62,156 nt of DNA from an uncultured Novosphingobium sp. (GTDB lineage: Bacteria; Pseudomonadota; Alphaproteobacteria; Sphingomonadales; Sphingomonadaceae): assembly GCA_937864195.1 (NCBI GenBank), contig CALMJG010000116.1, positions 1-62,156 of the forward strand, given 5' to 3'. Of the stretch, positions 55,248-62,156 are shown one piece after another. The stretch's first letter is position 1. Each line of letters begins with the position of its first letter. The notes under the pieces were generated by a model. It did not search any database. It saw nothing but the letters and a program-made list of their open reading frames with translations, and was not told the origin of the DNA. A program made the position numbers and the translations under genes.

Positions 55248-57601
55248 GGCAGCTCGACGATCGCGGCGGTGCCCTGCCCCGGCTCAGACAGCAGTTCCAG
55301 CGTCCCGCCGTGGGCCTCGATCAGTTGCCGGGCGAGCGGCAGGCCCAGGCCCTGGCCGCGCTCGATCGTCTGGCCGTCGGTCCCCGGCTTGATCCCCTCA
55401 AGCGCGCGGGCGAGCGTGGGTGCGTCCATCCCGGGGCCATTGTCGGAAACGACGATCCGCGCGCGATCCTTGAGGCCGCGCAGTTCAACCAGGATCCGCC
55501 CGCCAGGCGGCGTCGCGGCGATGGCATTGTCGATCAGGTGACCGAGCGCGCGCGCCAGCCTTCGCTTGTCGCCAGTGATCCGCCCTGCGCTGCTCGTGCC
55601 GCGCAGGTCGAGCGAGAGCCCGCCCTCGCGCAGGGCAGCGGCGCGGTCCTCGACCAGGCGGGTGACGAAGGGCAGCAGTTCGATCTCCTCGCGGGCCAGC
55701 GGCAGCAGCCCCGCCTCGCTCTGCGACAGGTCTAGCACGCTCTCGATCTGCTCCCCCAGACGCCCGACCGAAGTGAGGATCGCCTGGACATATTCGCGCC
55801 CCTGTTCCGACAGGTCGCCGCCCAGACCCGCCTGGAGCAGTTCGGCAAAACCGCCGATCGAAGTGAGCGGCGTGCGGAATTCGTAGCTCATCGTGGCGAG
55901 GAACCGCGTCTTCATCGCGTCGGTCTCCTCAAGTGCCGCGTTGCGCTGCATGAGTGCCTCTTCGGCCTTTTGTGAATCGGTGATGTCGAGCACCGTCAGC
56001 AGGCCATTGCCATCGGGCAGCGGCACCCCCGCGTATTCGAGCGTCCGCCCATCGGCGAGCACCGCGCGCCCGCCGGTCTGCCGGCGATCGAGCGTTGCCG
56101 CCCGCACCGCATCGCCCACCGCCTTGGCCCGCGCGGGCTTGGCCAGCCGCGCGCCGATGCGTTCCAGCAGGGTCTCGATCCGCGGATGGGTGTCGAGGAA
56201 CTCCGCATCGAGCCCCCAATCGACGGAAAACCGCCGGTTCCACAGCTGCATCCGACCATCGGGCGCGAACACGGCGACCGATTCGAACAGGCTGTCGAAC
56301 GTCGCCGTGCGGGTCCGCAGCAGGGTGTCGCGCGCTGCGGAAAGCTGGAGCTGCTCGGTCCGGTCCTCGGCTACCAGCATGATCCCGCCATCGGGGAGCG
56401 GCTGGGCGACGATCCGCAAGTGCGTGCCATCGGCCAGGGTCCAGGTTTCCTCCTGCGGGGTGCTGGCGTGGAACCATCCGGCCCGTTCGCGCCGCCAGGC
56501 CGGGAAATCGCGGGCTTCCGGCACCCGCCCGCCATCGCGCGCGAGATCGAGCAGCCGCTCGAACGGCGGAGGATCGAGCATCACGGCCGGCTTGAGCGCA
56601 AAGATCCGCTGGAAGGGGCGATTGGCGAAAGTCAGTTGCCGCCGGGCATCGAACTGCGCGACGCCTGCCGAAAGCTGGTCGAGCATCGTGCGCTGGGCCT
56701 CGCGGAAGGCGCGCAGCGAGCGCGAGACTTCCTCCATTTCCTCGACATCGACGGCGTAACCGGCAATCCCCTCGTCGCCCAGCGGGAGGTCGGAGACCTT
56801 GAGCGCGCGGCGCTGCCCACCAATCGTGGCCGACACCATCCGCTCGATCGGCAGGTGCTTCGCGGCGGCCTGCAGCGCCACCTGCCGGGCAGTGAGCCCG
56901 TCGACCCGCTCCACCAGCTCGATCCCGTCGGACACCACCTGCACGGCATCCTGGCCCGCGACCGCATCGACATAGGCGTGGTTGACCAGGCGCAGCGCTC
57001 CGTCCGGACCGCGAAACCACATCGGCATCGGCGCTGCCTCGATCAGGCCGACCAGCGCGCCGAAATCCTCACGCGCGCGCTGGGCATCGGCGCGCAGCTG
57101 CACCAGTTCGCTCTCGCTGTCGGAAAAGTCGAACACCCAGACCAGCGCCGCGCCGCCCGGCGAAACCTGCGGATCGGCCAGATGTCCGCGCAGGGCCAGG
57201 CTGCGCTTCGAACCGCGCGGGGTGGCGACCATCCGGAACGGCGCAGCAGTGCGCTGGGTGCGGCGCACCGCCTCGGTCAGTTCGGCCAGTTGCTCGGTGG
57301 TCAGGCCCCCGCCCCCGCCGTCGATCCGCCCGCCGTCAAGCTCGGTCAGGAACTGCGGAACCGCATCGAGCCCCAGCCAGTTGGCCAGCCGCTGCGGCGC
57401 CTCGATCTTGCCATCGGCCCGCACCAGCAGGGGCAGCGCCGGGCTTTCATCGACCATCCGCCCCAGCCGCCGGACATGGCGCTGGGCAGCCTCGGCCCGA
57501 CGCTCCCGCCCGCGCGCCCACAGCACCGCCCAGGCCGCGGCAACGGTCCAGGCCGCCAGTAGCAGGCCCAGCAGCACCATGGCGATGGGGGAAAGCGTCA
57601 T
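55244..57601 (-). CDS. divL: Cell-cycle pseudo-histidine kinase DivL
   Basis: A membrane-anchored kinase-like protein of 785 residues. It has one N-terminal helix (MTLSPIAMVLLGLLLAAWTV), PAS-type domains (about 60-560), then HisKA and HATPase domains. The phospho-acceptor site reads MSYEFRTPLTS: Tyr573 stands where histidine kinases have histidine, as in Caulobacter DivL (Tyr550). The ATPase boxes (IDNAIAATPPGG, VSDNGPGMD, GQGLGLPLAR) are intact. In Caulobacter DivL controls the CckA-CtrA pathway together with DivK. It heads a run of five overlapping genes. Confidence 0.92.
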   Translation of the reverse strand: MTLSPIAMVLLGLLLAAWTVAAAWAVLWARGRERRAEAAQRHVRRLGRMVDESPALPLLVRADGKIEAPQRLANWLGLDAVPQFLTELDGGRIDGGGGGLTTEQLAELTEAVRRTQRTAAPFRMVATPRGSKRSLALRGHLADPQVSPGGAALVWVFDFSDSESELVQLRADAQRAREDFGALVGLIEAAPMPMWFRGPDGALRLVNHAYVDAVAGQDAVQVVSDGIELVERVDGLTARQVALQAAAKHLPIERMVSATIGGQRRALKVSDLPLGDEGIAGYAVDVEEMEEVSRSLRAFREAQRTMLDQLSAGVAQFDARRQLTFANRPFQRIFALKPAVMLDPPPFERLLDLARDGGRVPEARDFPAWRRERAGWFHASTPQEETWTLADGTHLRIVAQPLPDGGIMLVAEDRTEQLQLSAARDTLLRTRTATFDSLFESVAVFAPDGRMQLWNRRFSVDWGLDAEFLDTHPRIETLLERIGARLAKPARAKAVGDAVRAATLDRRQTGGRAVLADGRTLEYAGVPLPDGNGLLTVLDITDSQKAEEALMQRNAALEETDAMKTRFLATMSYEFRTPLTSIGGFAELLQAGLGGDLSEQGREYVQAILTSVGRLGEQIESVLDLSQSEAGLLPLAREEIELLPFVTRLVEDRAAALREGGLSLDLRGTSSAGRITGDKRRLARALGHLIDNAIAATPPGGRILVELRGLKDRARIVVSDNGPGMDAPTLARALEGIKPGTDGQTIERGQGLGLPLARQLIEAHGGTLELLSEPGQGTAAIVELP

Positions 57602-57635
57602 CGCATTCAGCTATGCGCCGGGGCCGGGAATGGCA

Positions 57636-57668
57636 AGGGCCGGACGGACGCTATGCCCATCCGGCCCT
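57636..57668 (-). terminator. Terminator-like hairpin between ahcY and divL
   Basis: AGGGCCGGA and TCCGGCCCT form a perfect 9-base-pair stem around a 15-base loop, starting 32 bases after the ahcY stop codon. It lacks a clear T-tract (TTGCC follows), so termination may be partial. Confidence 0.45.
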
Positions 57669-57700
57669 CCACGCGACCCCGGGCCGCGATCAGGTGCTGA

Positions 57701-59116
57701 TCAATAGCGGTAGTGTTCCGGCTTGAACGGCCCCTGCTGGGGCACGCCGATGTAGTCGGCCTGCTTCTTCGACAGGGTGGTGAGCTTCACCCCCAGCTTT
57801 TCGAGGTGCAGCGCCGCGACCTTTTCGTCCAGGTGCTTGGGCAGGACATAGACCTTGTTCTCGTAGTCGGCGTTCTTCGTGAACAGCTCGATCTGGGCAA
57901 GGGTCTGGTTGGTGAAGCTGCTGCTCATCACAAAGCTGGGGTGGCCGGTGGCGCAGCCCAGGTTCACCAGGCGGCCCTTGGCGAGCACGATGATCTGCTT
58001 GCCGTCGGGGAATTCGACCAGGTCGGTGCCCGGCTTCACTTCGGTCCACTTGTAGTTCGACAGGGCGGAAATCTGGATTTCGCTGTCGAAGTGGCCGATG
58101 TTGCAGACGATCGCCATCGGCTTCATCGCCTTCATGTGCTCGGCAGTGATCACGTCCTCGTTGCCGGTGGCGGTGACGAAGATGTCGCAGCGCGTCACGG
58201 CTTCTTCCATGGTGACTACTTCATAGCCCTCCATCGCCGCCTGCAGCGCGCAGATCGGATCGATTTCGGTGACCATCACGCGCGCGCCGCCCTGGCGCAG
58301 CGAAGCGGCCGAGCCCTTGCCGACATCGCCGAAACCGGCGACGCAGGCGACCTTGCCGGCCAGCATCACGTCGGTCGCGCGGCGGATCGCGTCGACCAGC
58401 GATTCCTTGCAGCCATAGAGGTTGTCGAACTTCGACTTGGTGACCGAATCGTTCACGTTGATCGCGGGGAACGGCAGCTTGCCGTCCTTGGCGATCTGGT
58501 AGAGCCGGTGAACGCCGGTGGTGGTCTCTTCCGACACGCCCTTGATGTGGGCGACCGACATGGTGAGGTAACCCGGCTTGCGCTTGATGAATTCCTTCAG
58601 CGCGCGCTGGAACTCGATCTCTTCGGCATTGGCCGGCTCGGGCATGGTGTCCCCGGCTTCAAGCCGCGCGCCCCACAGCGCGAACATGGTGGCATCGCCG
58701 CCATCGTCGAGGATCATGTTGGCGGTGCGGCCCGTGCCATCGTCCCAATCGAAGATCGAGCCGACATAGTCCCAGTATTCAGCCAGGGTTTCGCCCTTCA
58801 CGGCGAAGACCGGAATACCGGCGGCGGCAATCGCGGCGGCGGCATGGTCCTGGGTGGAATAGATGTTGCAGGTCGCCCAGCGGACTTCCGCGCCCAGGTG
58901 GACCAGCGTCTCGATCAGCACGGCGGTCTGGATCGTCATGTGCAGCGAACCGGTGATCCGCGCGCCCTTCAGCGGCTGCGAGGCGCCAAATTCGTCGCGC
59001 AGGGCCATCAGGCCGGGCATTTCGGTTTCGGCAATGGCGATTTCCGCCCGGCCAAAGTCGGCGAGGCCGAGATCGGCGATGACATAGTCCTTGGCGGCAT
59101 CGAGCACAGTGGCCAC
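57701..59116 (-). CDS. ahcY: S-adenosylhomocysteine hydrolase
   Basis: Splits SAH into homocysteine and adenosine, which relieves inhibition of methyltransferases. It has 471 residues, from the GTG at 59116 preceded by AGGAGT at ideal spacing. Features: [31 protein letters not shown], the NAD loop [16 protein letters not shown], and the C-terminal HYRY. It carries the ~40-residue bacterial insertion ([20 protein letters not shown]). A palindrome and a foldable leader lie upstream. Confidence 0.98.
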   Translation of the reverse strand: MATVLDAAKDYVIADLGLADFGRAEIAIAETEMPGLMALRDEFGASQPLKGARITGSLHMTIQTAVLIETLVHLGAEVRWATCNIYSTQDHAAAAIAAAGIPVFAVKGETLAEYWDYVGSIFDWDDGTGRTANMILDDGGDATMFALWGARLEAGDTMPEPANAEEIEFQRALKEFIKRKPGYLTMSVAHIKGVSEETTTGVHRLYQIAKDGKLPFPAINVNDSVTKSKFDNLYGCKESLVDAIRRATDVMLAGKVACVAGFGDVGKGSAASLRQGGARVMVTEIDPICALQAAMEGYEVVTMEEAVTRCDIFVTATGNEDVITAEHMKAMKPMAIVCNIGHFDSEIQISALSNYKWTEVKPGTDLVEFPDGKQIIVLAKGRLVNLGCATGHPSFVMSSSFTNQTLAQIELFTKNADYENKVYVLPKHLDEKVAALHLEKLGVKLTTLSKKQADYIGVPQQGPFKPEHYRY

Positions 59117-59152
59117 GGGCAAACTCCTGATTGAAAAAGCAGCGGAGGCCGG

Positions 59153-59212
59153 CCCGGACGCAAGCGGGGCGGCACCTTGGATGGATCCGCCCTTAGCTGC
59201 TTGCCGCCCGGG
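59153..59212 (-). promoter_or_regulatory. Structured 5' leader of ahcY (candidate RNA element)
   Basis: On the minus strand three nested helices can form: CCCGG/CCGGG outermost, then CAAGC/GCTTG, then GGGCGG/CCGCCC. They enclose an asymmetric internal loop AGCTAA opposite one C and a 14-base terminal loop ATCCATCCAAGGTG. It lies between the operator and the Shine-Dalgarno. It does not look like the SAH riboswitch consensus I remember. Function unproven. Confidence 0.4.
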
Positions 59213-59218
59213 AAGCAA

Positions 59219-59238
59219 ACATAACGATATCTTTATAT
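59219..59238. promoter_or_regulatory. Near-palindromic operator upstream of ahcY
   Basis: ACATAACGATATCTTTATAT is a 20-base near-perfect inverted repeat: the half-sites ACATAACGAT and ATATAAAGAT agree at 8 of 10 positions. It lies 103 bases before the ahcY start and is clearly AT-rich against its surroundings. It resembles sites I associate with ArsR-family SahR/SamR regulators of methionine-cycle genes; the regulator's identity is inferred. Confidence 0.55.
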
Positions 59239-59364
59239 CCCCTGCGCTGCTGGCCATGACCCAGCCGCAAAACGAAATTCCCCACAGCGGGGCGTTGCCG
59301 CCGGCGCCTGCGTTCCTATATCCTGCGACAGATTCGCAAGTGGTGCGAAGACAGGAGACAAGCG

Positions 59365-59844
59365 ATGACCATTGCAGTTGGCGACAAGCTGCCCGACGTG
59401 AAGCTGGTTGTACCCGGCGAAAGCGGGCCGGAAGCGGTCCAGTCGGCGGACTATTTCAAGGGCAAGCGCGTGGCGCTGTTCTCGGTTCCGGGGGCCTTCA
59501 CCCCGACCTGCTCGGCCAAGCACCTGCCGGGCTATGTCGAAAAGGCCGCAGACCTGAAGGCCCAGGGGATCGACGAGATCGCCTGCACCGCGGTCAACGA
59601 TCCCTTCGTGATGGGCGCCTGGAACAAGGCCGCCGGTTCAAGCGACGTCACCATGCTGGCCGATGGCAACGGCGATTTCGCCGAAGCCCTGGGCCTGACC
59701 ATGGACGGCAGCGGATTTGGCCTGGGCAAGCGCGGCCAGCGCTTCTCGATGGTGGTCAACGACGGCGTGGTCGAACAGCTCCACGTCGAAGGACCGGGCG
59801 AATTCAAGGTCAGTTCGGCCGAATACATGCTTGAACAGCTCTGA
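59365..59844 (+). CDS. Peroxiredoxin, Prx5 (type II) family
   Basis: A 159-residue thiol peroxidase. The peroxidatic Cys49 is in [15 protein letters not shown]; a second cysteine in [13 protein letters not shown] and the conserved arginine in [10 protein letters not shown] fit atypical two-Cys or glutathione/thioredoxin-dependent types. AGGAGA precedes the ATG at good spacing. It is divergent from ahcY and ends at a strong terminator. Confidence 0.96.
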   Translation: MTIAVGDKLPDVKLVVPGESGPEAVQSADYFKGKRVALFSVPGAFTPTCSAKHLPGYVEKAADLKAQGIDEIACTAVNDPFVMGAWNKAAGSSDVTMLADGNGDFAEALGLTMDGSGFGLGKRGQRFSMVVNDGVVEQLHVEGPGEFKVSSAEYMLEQL

Positions 59845-59863
59845 TCTCTCGGACCTGAACGGC

Positions 59864-59901
59864 AAAAAGGCCCCCGTGTCGGCTGACACGGGGGCCTTTT
59901 T
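59864..59901. terminator. Strong bidirectional terminator
   Basis: AAAAAGGCCCCCGTGTC and GACACGGGGGCCTTTTT form a perfect 17-base-pair stem around GGCT, with A- and T-tracts at both ends. It ends the peroxiredoxin transcript on the plus strand and the DEAD-box helicase transcript on the minus strand. Confidence 0.95.
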
Positions 59902-59925
59902 CATGGCCGGTATGGCAGGCGGCGA

Positions 59926-61563
59926 TTAGCGCCCCTGCCCGCCACCACGCCCGCTGAAGCTGCGGCGATCGCCGCCGCCGCGCTGCGGGGCACGACTGCC
60001 ATCGCCGCGCGGTTCGGAGCGGCGCGGCTGACCGCCTTCGCCCTGACGAACCGGACGGCCTTCGCCGCGCGGAGCGCTCCGGGCATCGCGGCGCGGCGGC
60101 TGACCCGCGGCAGGACGGCGATCGCCGGTGCGTTCGGTGCGTTCCGTGCGGTCGCCGCGCTCGTCCGGAGAGATCGCCGGCGCCCAGGTGCTACGCGGTG
60201 CGGCGGCATCGCGGTCAATGCGCAGGTGCGCATCGCGCGAACGCCCATCACGGCCCTGCCCACCCGGAGCACGGTTCCCGTTGCGGCCGGAATTGCCGCC
60301 GCGCTTGGCGCCTGCACCGGCGCCGCCCCGTCCGCGCGCATCGCGCTCGTCGCGGCGGGCGTCCTGGATCATTTCGGCCGGCTTGCGCACCGGCAGCGGC
60401 AGGCGGGCAGCTTCCTTCTGGAAGTCCTCGGGCAGCGGCTGAGGCATCAGCTTCACGTCGGTCAGGCGTTCGATATCGCGCAAGTACGGCTTTTCATCGG
60501 GAGCGACGAAGCTGATCGCGATGCCGTCCGCCCCGGCGCGCGCGGTGCGGCCGATGCGGTGGACGTACTGTTCGGGCACGTTCGGCATTTCGAAGTTGAA
60601 CACATGGCTCACCCCCGAAACGTCGATCCCGCGCGCGGCGATGTCGGTCGCGACCAGCACCGGGGTAGACCCCTTGCGGAAGGCAAGCAGCGCGGCGGTG
60701 CGCTGGGCCTGGCTCTTGTTGCCGTGGATCGCGGCGGCGTTGACGCCAGCGGTGGCCAGATGGCGCACCACGCGGTCCGCGCCGTGCTTGGTGCGGGTGA
60801 ACACCAGCGCGCGGTCGATCGACTGGTCGGCCAGCCCCTGGCGCAGCTTGAGCGTCAGCAGGGCCTGCTTTTCGGACTGGTTCACATAGGTCAGGAACTG
60901 GTCGATCCGCTCGGCCGTGCTGGCCTGCGGCGTCACTTCCACGCGCACCGGGTTGGAAATGAACTGCTTGCCCAGGTCTGCGATCGCCTTGGGCATGGTC
61001 GCGGAGAAGAACAGGCTCTGCCGGTCCTTGGGCAGCAGATTTGCAACCCGCTTGAGCGGCACGATGAAGCCAAGGTCCATCATCTGGTCGGCCTCGTCGA
61101 GCACGAAGATCTCGACATGGCGCAGGGTCAGTGCGCGCTGGTCGATCAGGTCGAGCAGGCGGCCCGGAGTGGCAACCAGCACGTCGCAGCCCGGCACCAG
61201 GGCGCGGGCCTGCTTGCCGACGGGAATGCCGCCGAACACGCACTGGACCGAAAGGTTCAGGAACTTGGCATAGCCGCGCATGTTCTCGGCAATCTGGGCA
61301 GCCAGTTCGCGCGTCGGCGAAAGCACCAGCATCCGGCAGGCGGCGCTGTTGCGCGGCTTGGGATTGGCGGCCAAGCGGTGAAGCGAAGGCAGCGAGAAAG
61401 CGGCGGTCTTGCCGGTGCCGGTCTGGGCAATGCCCATCAGGTCGCGGCCTTCCAGCAGGGCCGGGATCGACTGGCGCTGGATCGGGGTGGGATCGGCGTA
61501 GCCCTTGGCTTCAAGCGCGCGCAGCAAAGGCTCGGCAAGGCCAAGGTCGGAAAAATAGGACAT
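59926..61563 (-). CDS. DEAD-box RNA helicase, RhlE-like
   Basis: An ATP-dependent RNA helicase of 545 residues. The Q motif (YADPTPIQRQSIPALL), Walker A AQTGTGKT, DEAD in IFVLDEADQMMDLGF, SAT in FFSATMPK, and motif VI HRIGRTARAG are all present in the first 380 residues. The C-terminal 140 residues are low-complexity, rich in Arg and Gly with Asp (RGG-like), likely to bind RNA. RhlE and DeaD types are hard to tell apart by motif; RhlE length fits. It ends at a shared terminator. Confidence 0.94.
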   Translation of the reverse strand: MSYFSDLGLAEPLLRALEAKGYADPTPIQRQSIPALLEGRDLMGIAQTGTGKTAAFSLPSLHRLAANPKPRNSAACRMLVLSPTRELAAQIAENMRGYAKFLNLSVQCVFGGIPVGKQARALVPGCDVLVATPGRLLDLIDQRALTLRHVEIFVLDEADQMMDLGFIVPLKRVANLLPKDRQSLFFSATMPKAIADLGKQFISNPVRVEVTPQASTAERIDQFLTYVNQSEKQALLTLKLRQGLADQSIDRALVFTRTKHGADRVVRHLATAGVNAAAIHGNKSQAQRTAALLAFRKGSTPVLVATDIAARGIDVSGVSHVFNFEMPNVPEQYVHRIGRTARAGADGIAISFVAPDEKPYLRDIERLTDVKLMPQPLPEDFQKEAARLPLPVRKPAEMIQDARRDERDARGRGGAGAGAKRGGNSGRNGNRAPGGQGRDGRSRDAHLRIDRDAAAPRSTWAPAISPDERGDRTERTERTGDRRPAAGQPPRRDARSAPRGEGRPVRQGEGGQPRRSEPRGDGSRAPQRGGGDRRSFSGRGGGQGR

Positions 61564-61815
61564 GGGAAACTCTCAATATGAAGCGGCGCGCACGCAGCAG
61601 TCTGCGCAACGCGAAGCGAGGTGTCGTTCGATGCGACCCTGCGTGAAAAAGGCGGCTTCAGGCGATTGCGGCGACCGTAAGTCCAGGCAAGTCTGGCGTG
61701 GAAACGCCGACCTCACGCTACCCGGAACTGCGGCGGGACGAGGCCCGCTCGCCGATCGTTGAAGGGTCAGATAGTGAGCGTTGCAGCGAAAAGCAAGAAA
61801 ATTACCTGATGGTGC
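61564..61815. other. Gap between folE and the DEAD-box helicase
   Basis: These 252 bases lie upstream of the helicase on the minus strand and must hold its promoter and any leader. They also hold the end of folE transcription. I see no gene, no strong hairpin with a T-tract and no repeat. Confidence 0.4.
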
Positions 61816-62156
61816 TCAATAGCCCATCAGGCTGAGCACTTCCTTGCGGCTGCGCGAATCCTCGAGGAAGCTGCCGAGCAGGCGGCTGGTGACCATCGAA
61901 ACGCCGGGCGTCTTGACCCCGCGCCCGGTCATGCAGCCATGCTGGGCCTCGATCACCACGGCCACGCCGTGCGGGTGAAGATTGTCCCAGATGCACTGCG
62001 CCACCTCGGCGGTCAGGCGTTCCTGGATCTGGAGACGGCGTGCGAAGGCATGGAGCACGCGGGCCAGCTTGGAAATGCCGACCACCTTGTTGCGCGGCAT
62101 ATAGGCGATCGCCGCCTTGCCGGTGATCGGCGCCATGTGATGTTCGCAGTGCGACT
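61816..62156 (-). CDS. folE: GTP cyclohydrolase I, 3' part only
   Basis: The C-terminal 113 codons or so of the first enzyme of folate (pterin) synthesis; the 5' part lies beyond the right edge. The zinc and active-site segment [20 protein letters not shown] is present at the edge, followed by [31 protein letters not shown] and the second-shell [13 protein letters not shown]. The end VLSLMGY is typical. Confidence 0.97.
   Translation of the reverse strand, partial: SHCEHHMAPITGKAAIAYMPRNKVVGISKLARVLHAFARRLQIQERLTAEVAQCIWDNLHPHGVAVVIEAQHGCMTGRGVKTPGVSMVTSRLLGSFLEDSRSRKEVLSLMGY

Noticed and set aside
59153..59212. Calling the ahcY leader an SAH riboswitch
   Set aside because: The helices are there, but the conserved SAH riboswitch core sequence that I remember is not. 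It is left as a candidate RNA element.
1..62156. CRISPR arrays, insertion sequences, prophage or toxin-antitoxin genes
   Set aside because: Looked for repeated spacers, transposase motifs, integrases and paired small genes throughout; none was seen. The window reads as core chromosome.

Overview
The window is a gene-dense, GC-rich stretch of an alphaproteobacterial chromosome, most likely from Sphingomonadales (the Novosphingobium/Sphingomonas/Erythrobacter group). Several things point there. DivL is present with a tyrosine in place of the kinase histidine. There is a full cytochrome c maturation run. The SOS boxes follow the alphaproteobacterial GAAC-N7-GAAC pattern. In the bamA-ompH-fabZ block lpxD and lpxA are missing, which fits the sphingomonads' replacement of lipopolysaccharide by glycosphingolipids. 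I see no insertion sequence, prophage, CRISPR array or plasmid gene. Nearly everything is core genome, and genes often overlap by 4 bases (ATGA or GTGA).

Left part (1-19555): the acpP-fabF pair (fabF cut by the window edge), a secreted repeat protein, aspS, rnd, oxyR with both redox cysteines, pgsA, an LplT/Aas-like transporter, an orphan thiamine-diphosphate enzyme meeting an EVE-domain gene, a 2-oxoglutarate-type oxygenase, and a membrane GGDEF-EAL protein. These are followed by the coupled dapF-mtaB-ftsY-yciB operon, a PuuD-like membrane protein and an aminotransferase.

Middle part (19560-42295): kup, then the cytochrome c maturation operon ccmC-D-E-F-G-H-I (including a 46-codon ccmD) behind tRNA-His. 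Next is a PilZ protein and a long minus-strand housekeeping block: rpsB, tsf, pyrH, frr, uppS, cdsA, dxr, rseP, bamA, ompH, fabZ, rpmE. Upstream of rpsB, facing the other way, two perfect SOS boxes precede an 87-residue membrane protein that I regard as the most interesting unexplained gene here. Its 3' end overlaps pssA, the last gene of a fabH-like/psd/pssA phospholipid operon. tRNA-Tyr follows.

Right part (42444-62156): rlmB with a lipoprotein gene, argJ with an inositol-phosphatase-family gene, and trxA. Then comes a minus-strand chain, divL-tsaE-amgK-murU-addB-addA, in which every junction overlaps. It joins cell-cycle signalling, tRNA t6A modification, cell-wall sugar recycling and double-strand-break repair. 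ahcY follows with a palindromic operator and a foldable leader, then a Prx5-type peroxiredoxin, a DEAD-box RNA helicase, and the 3' part of folE at the right edge.

Starts were chosen by family alignment from memory, overlap with the preceding gene and visible Shine-Dalgarno sequences. No database search was run, and functional names rest on recognised motifs.
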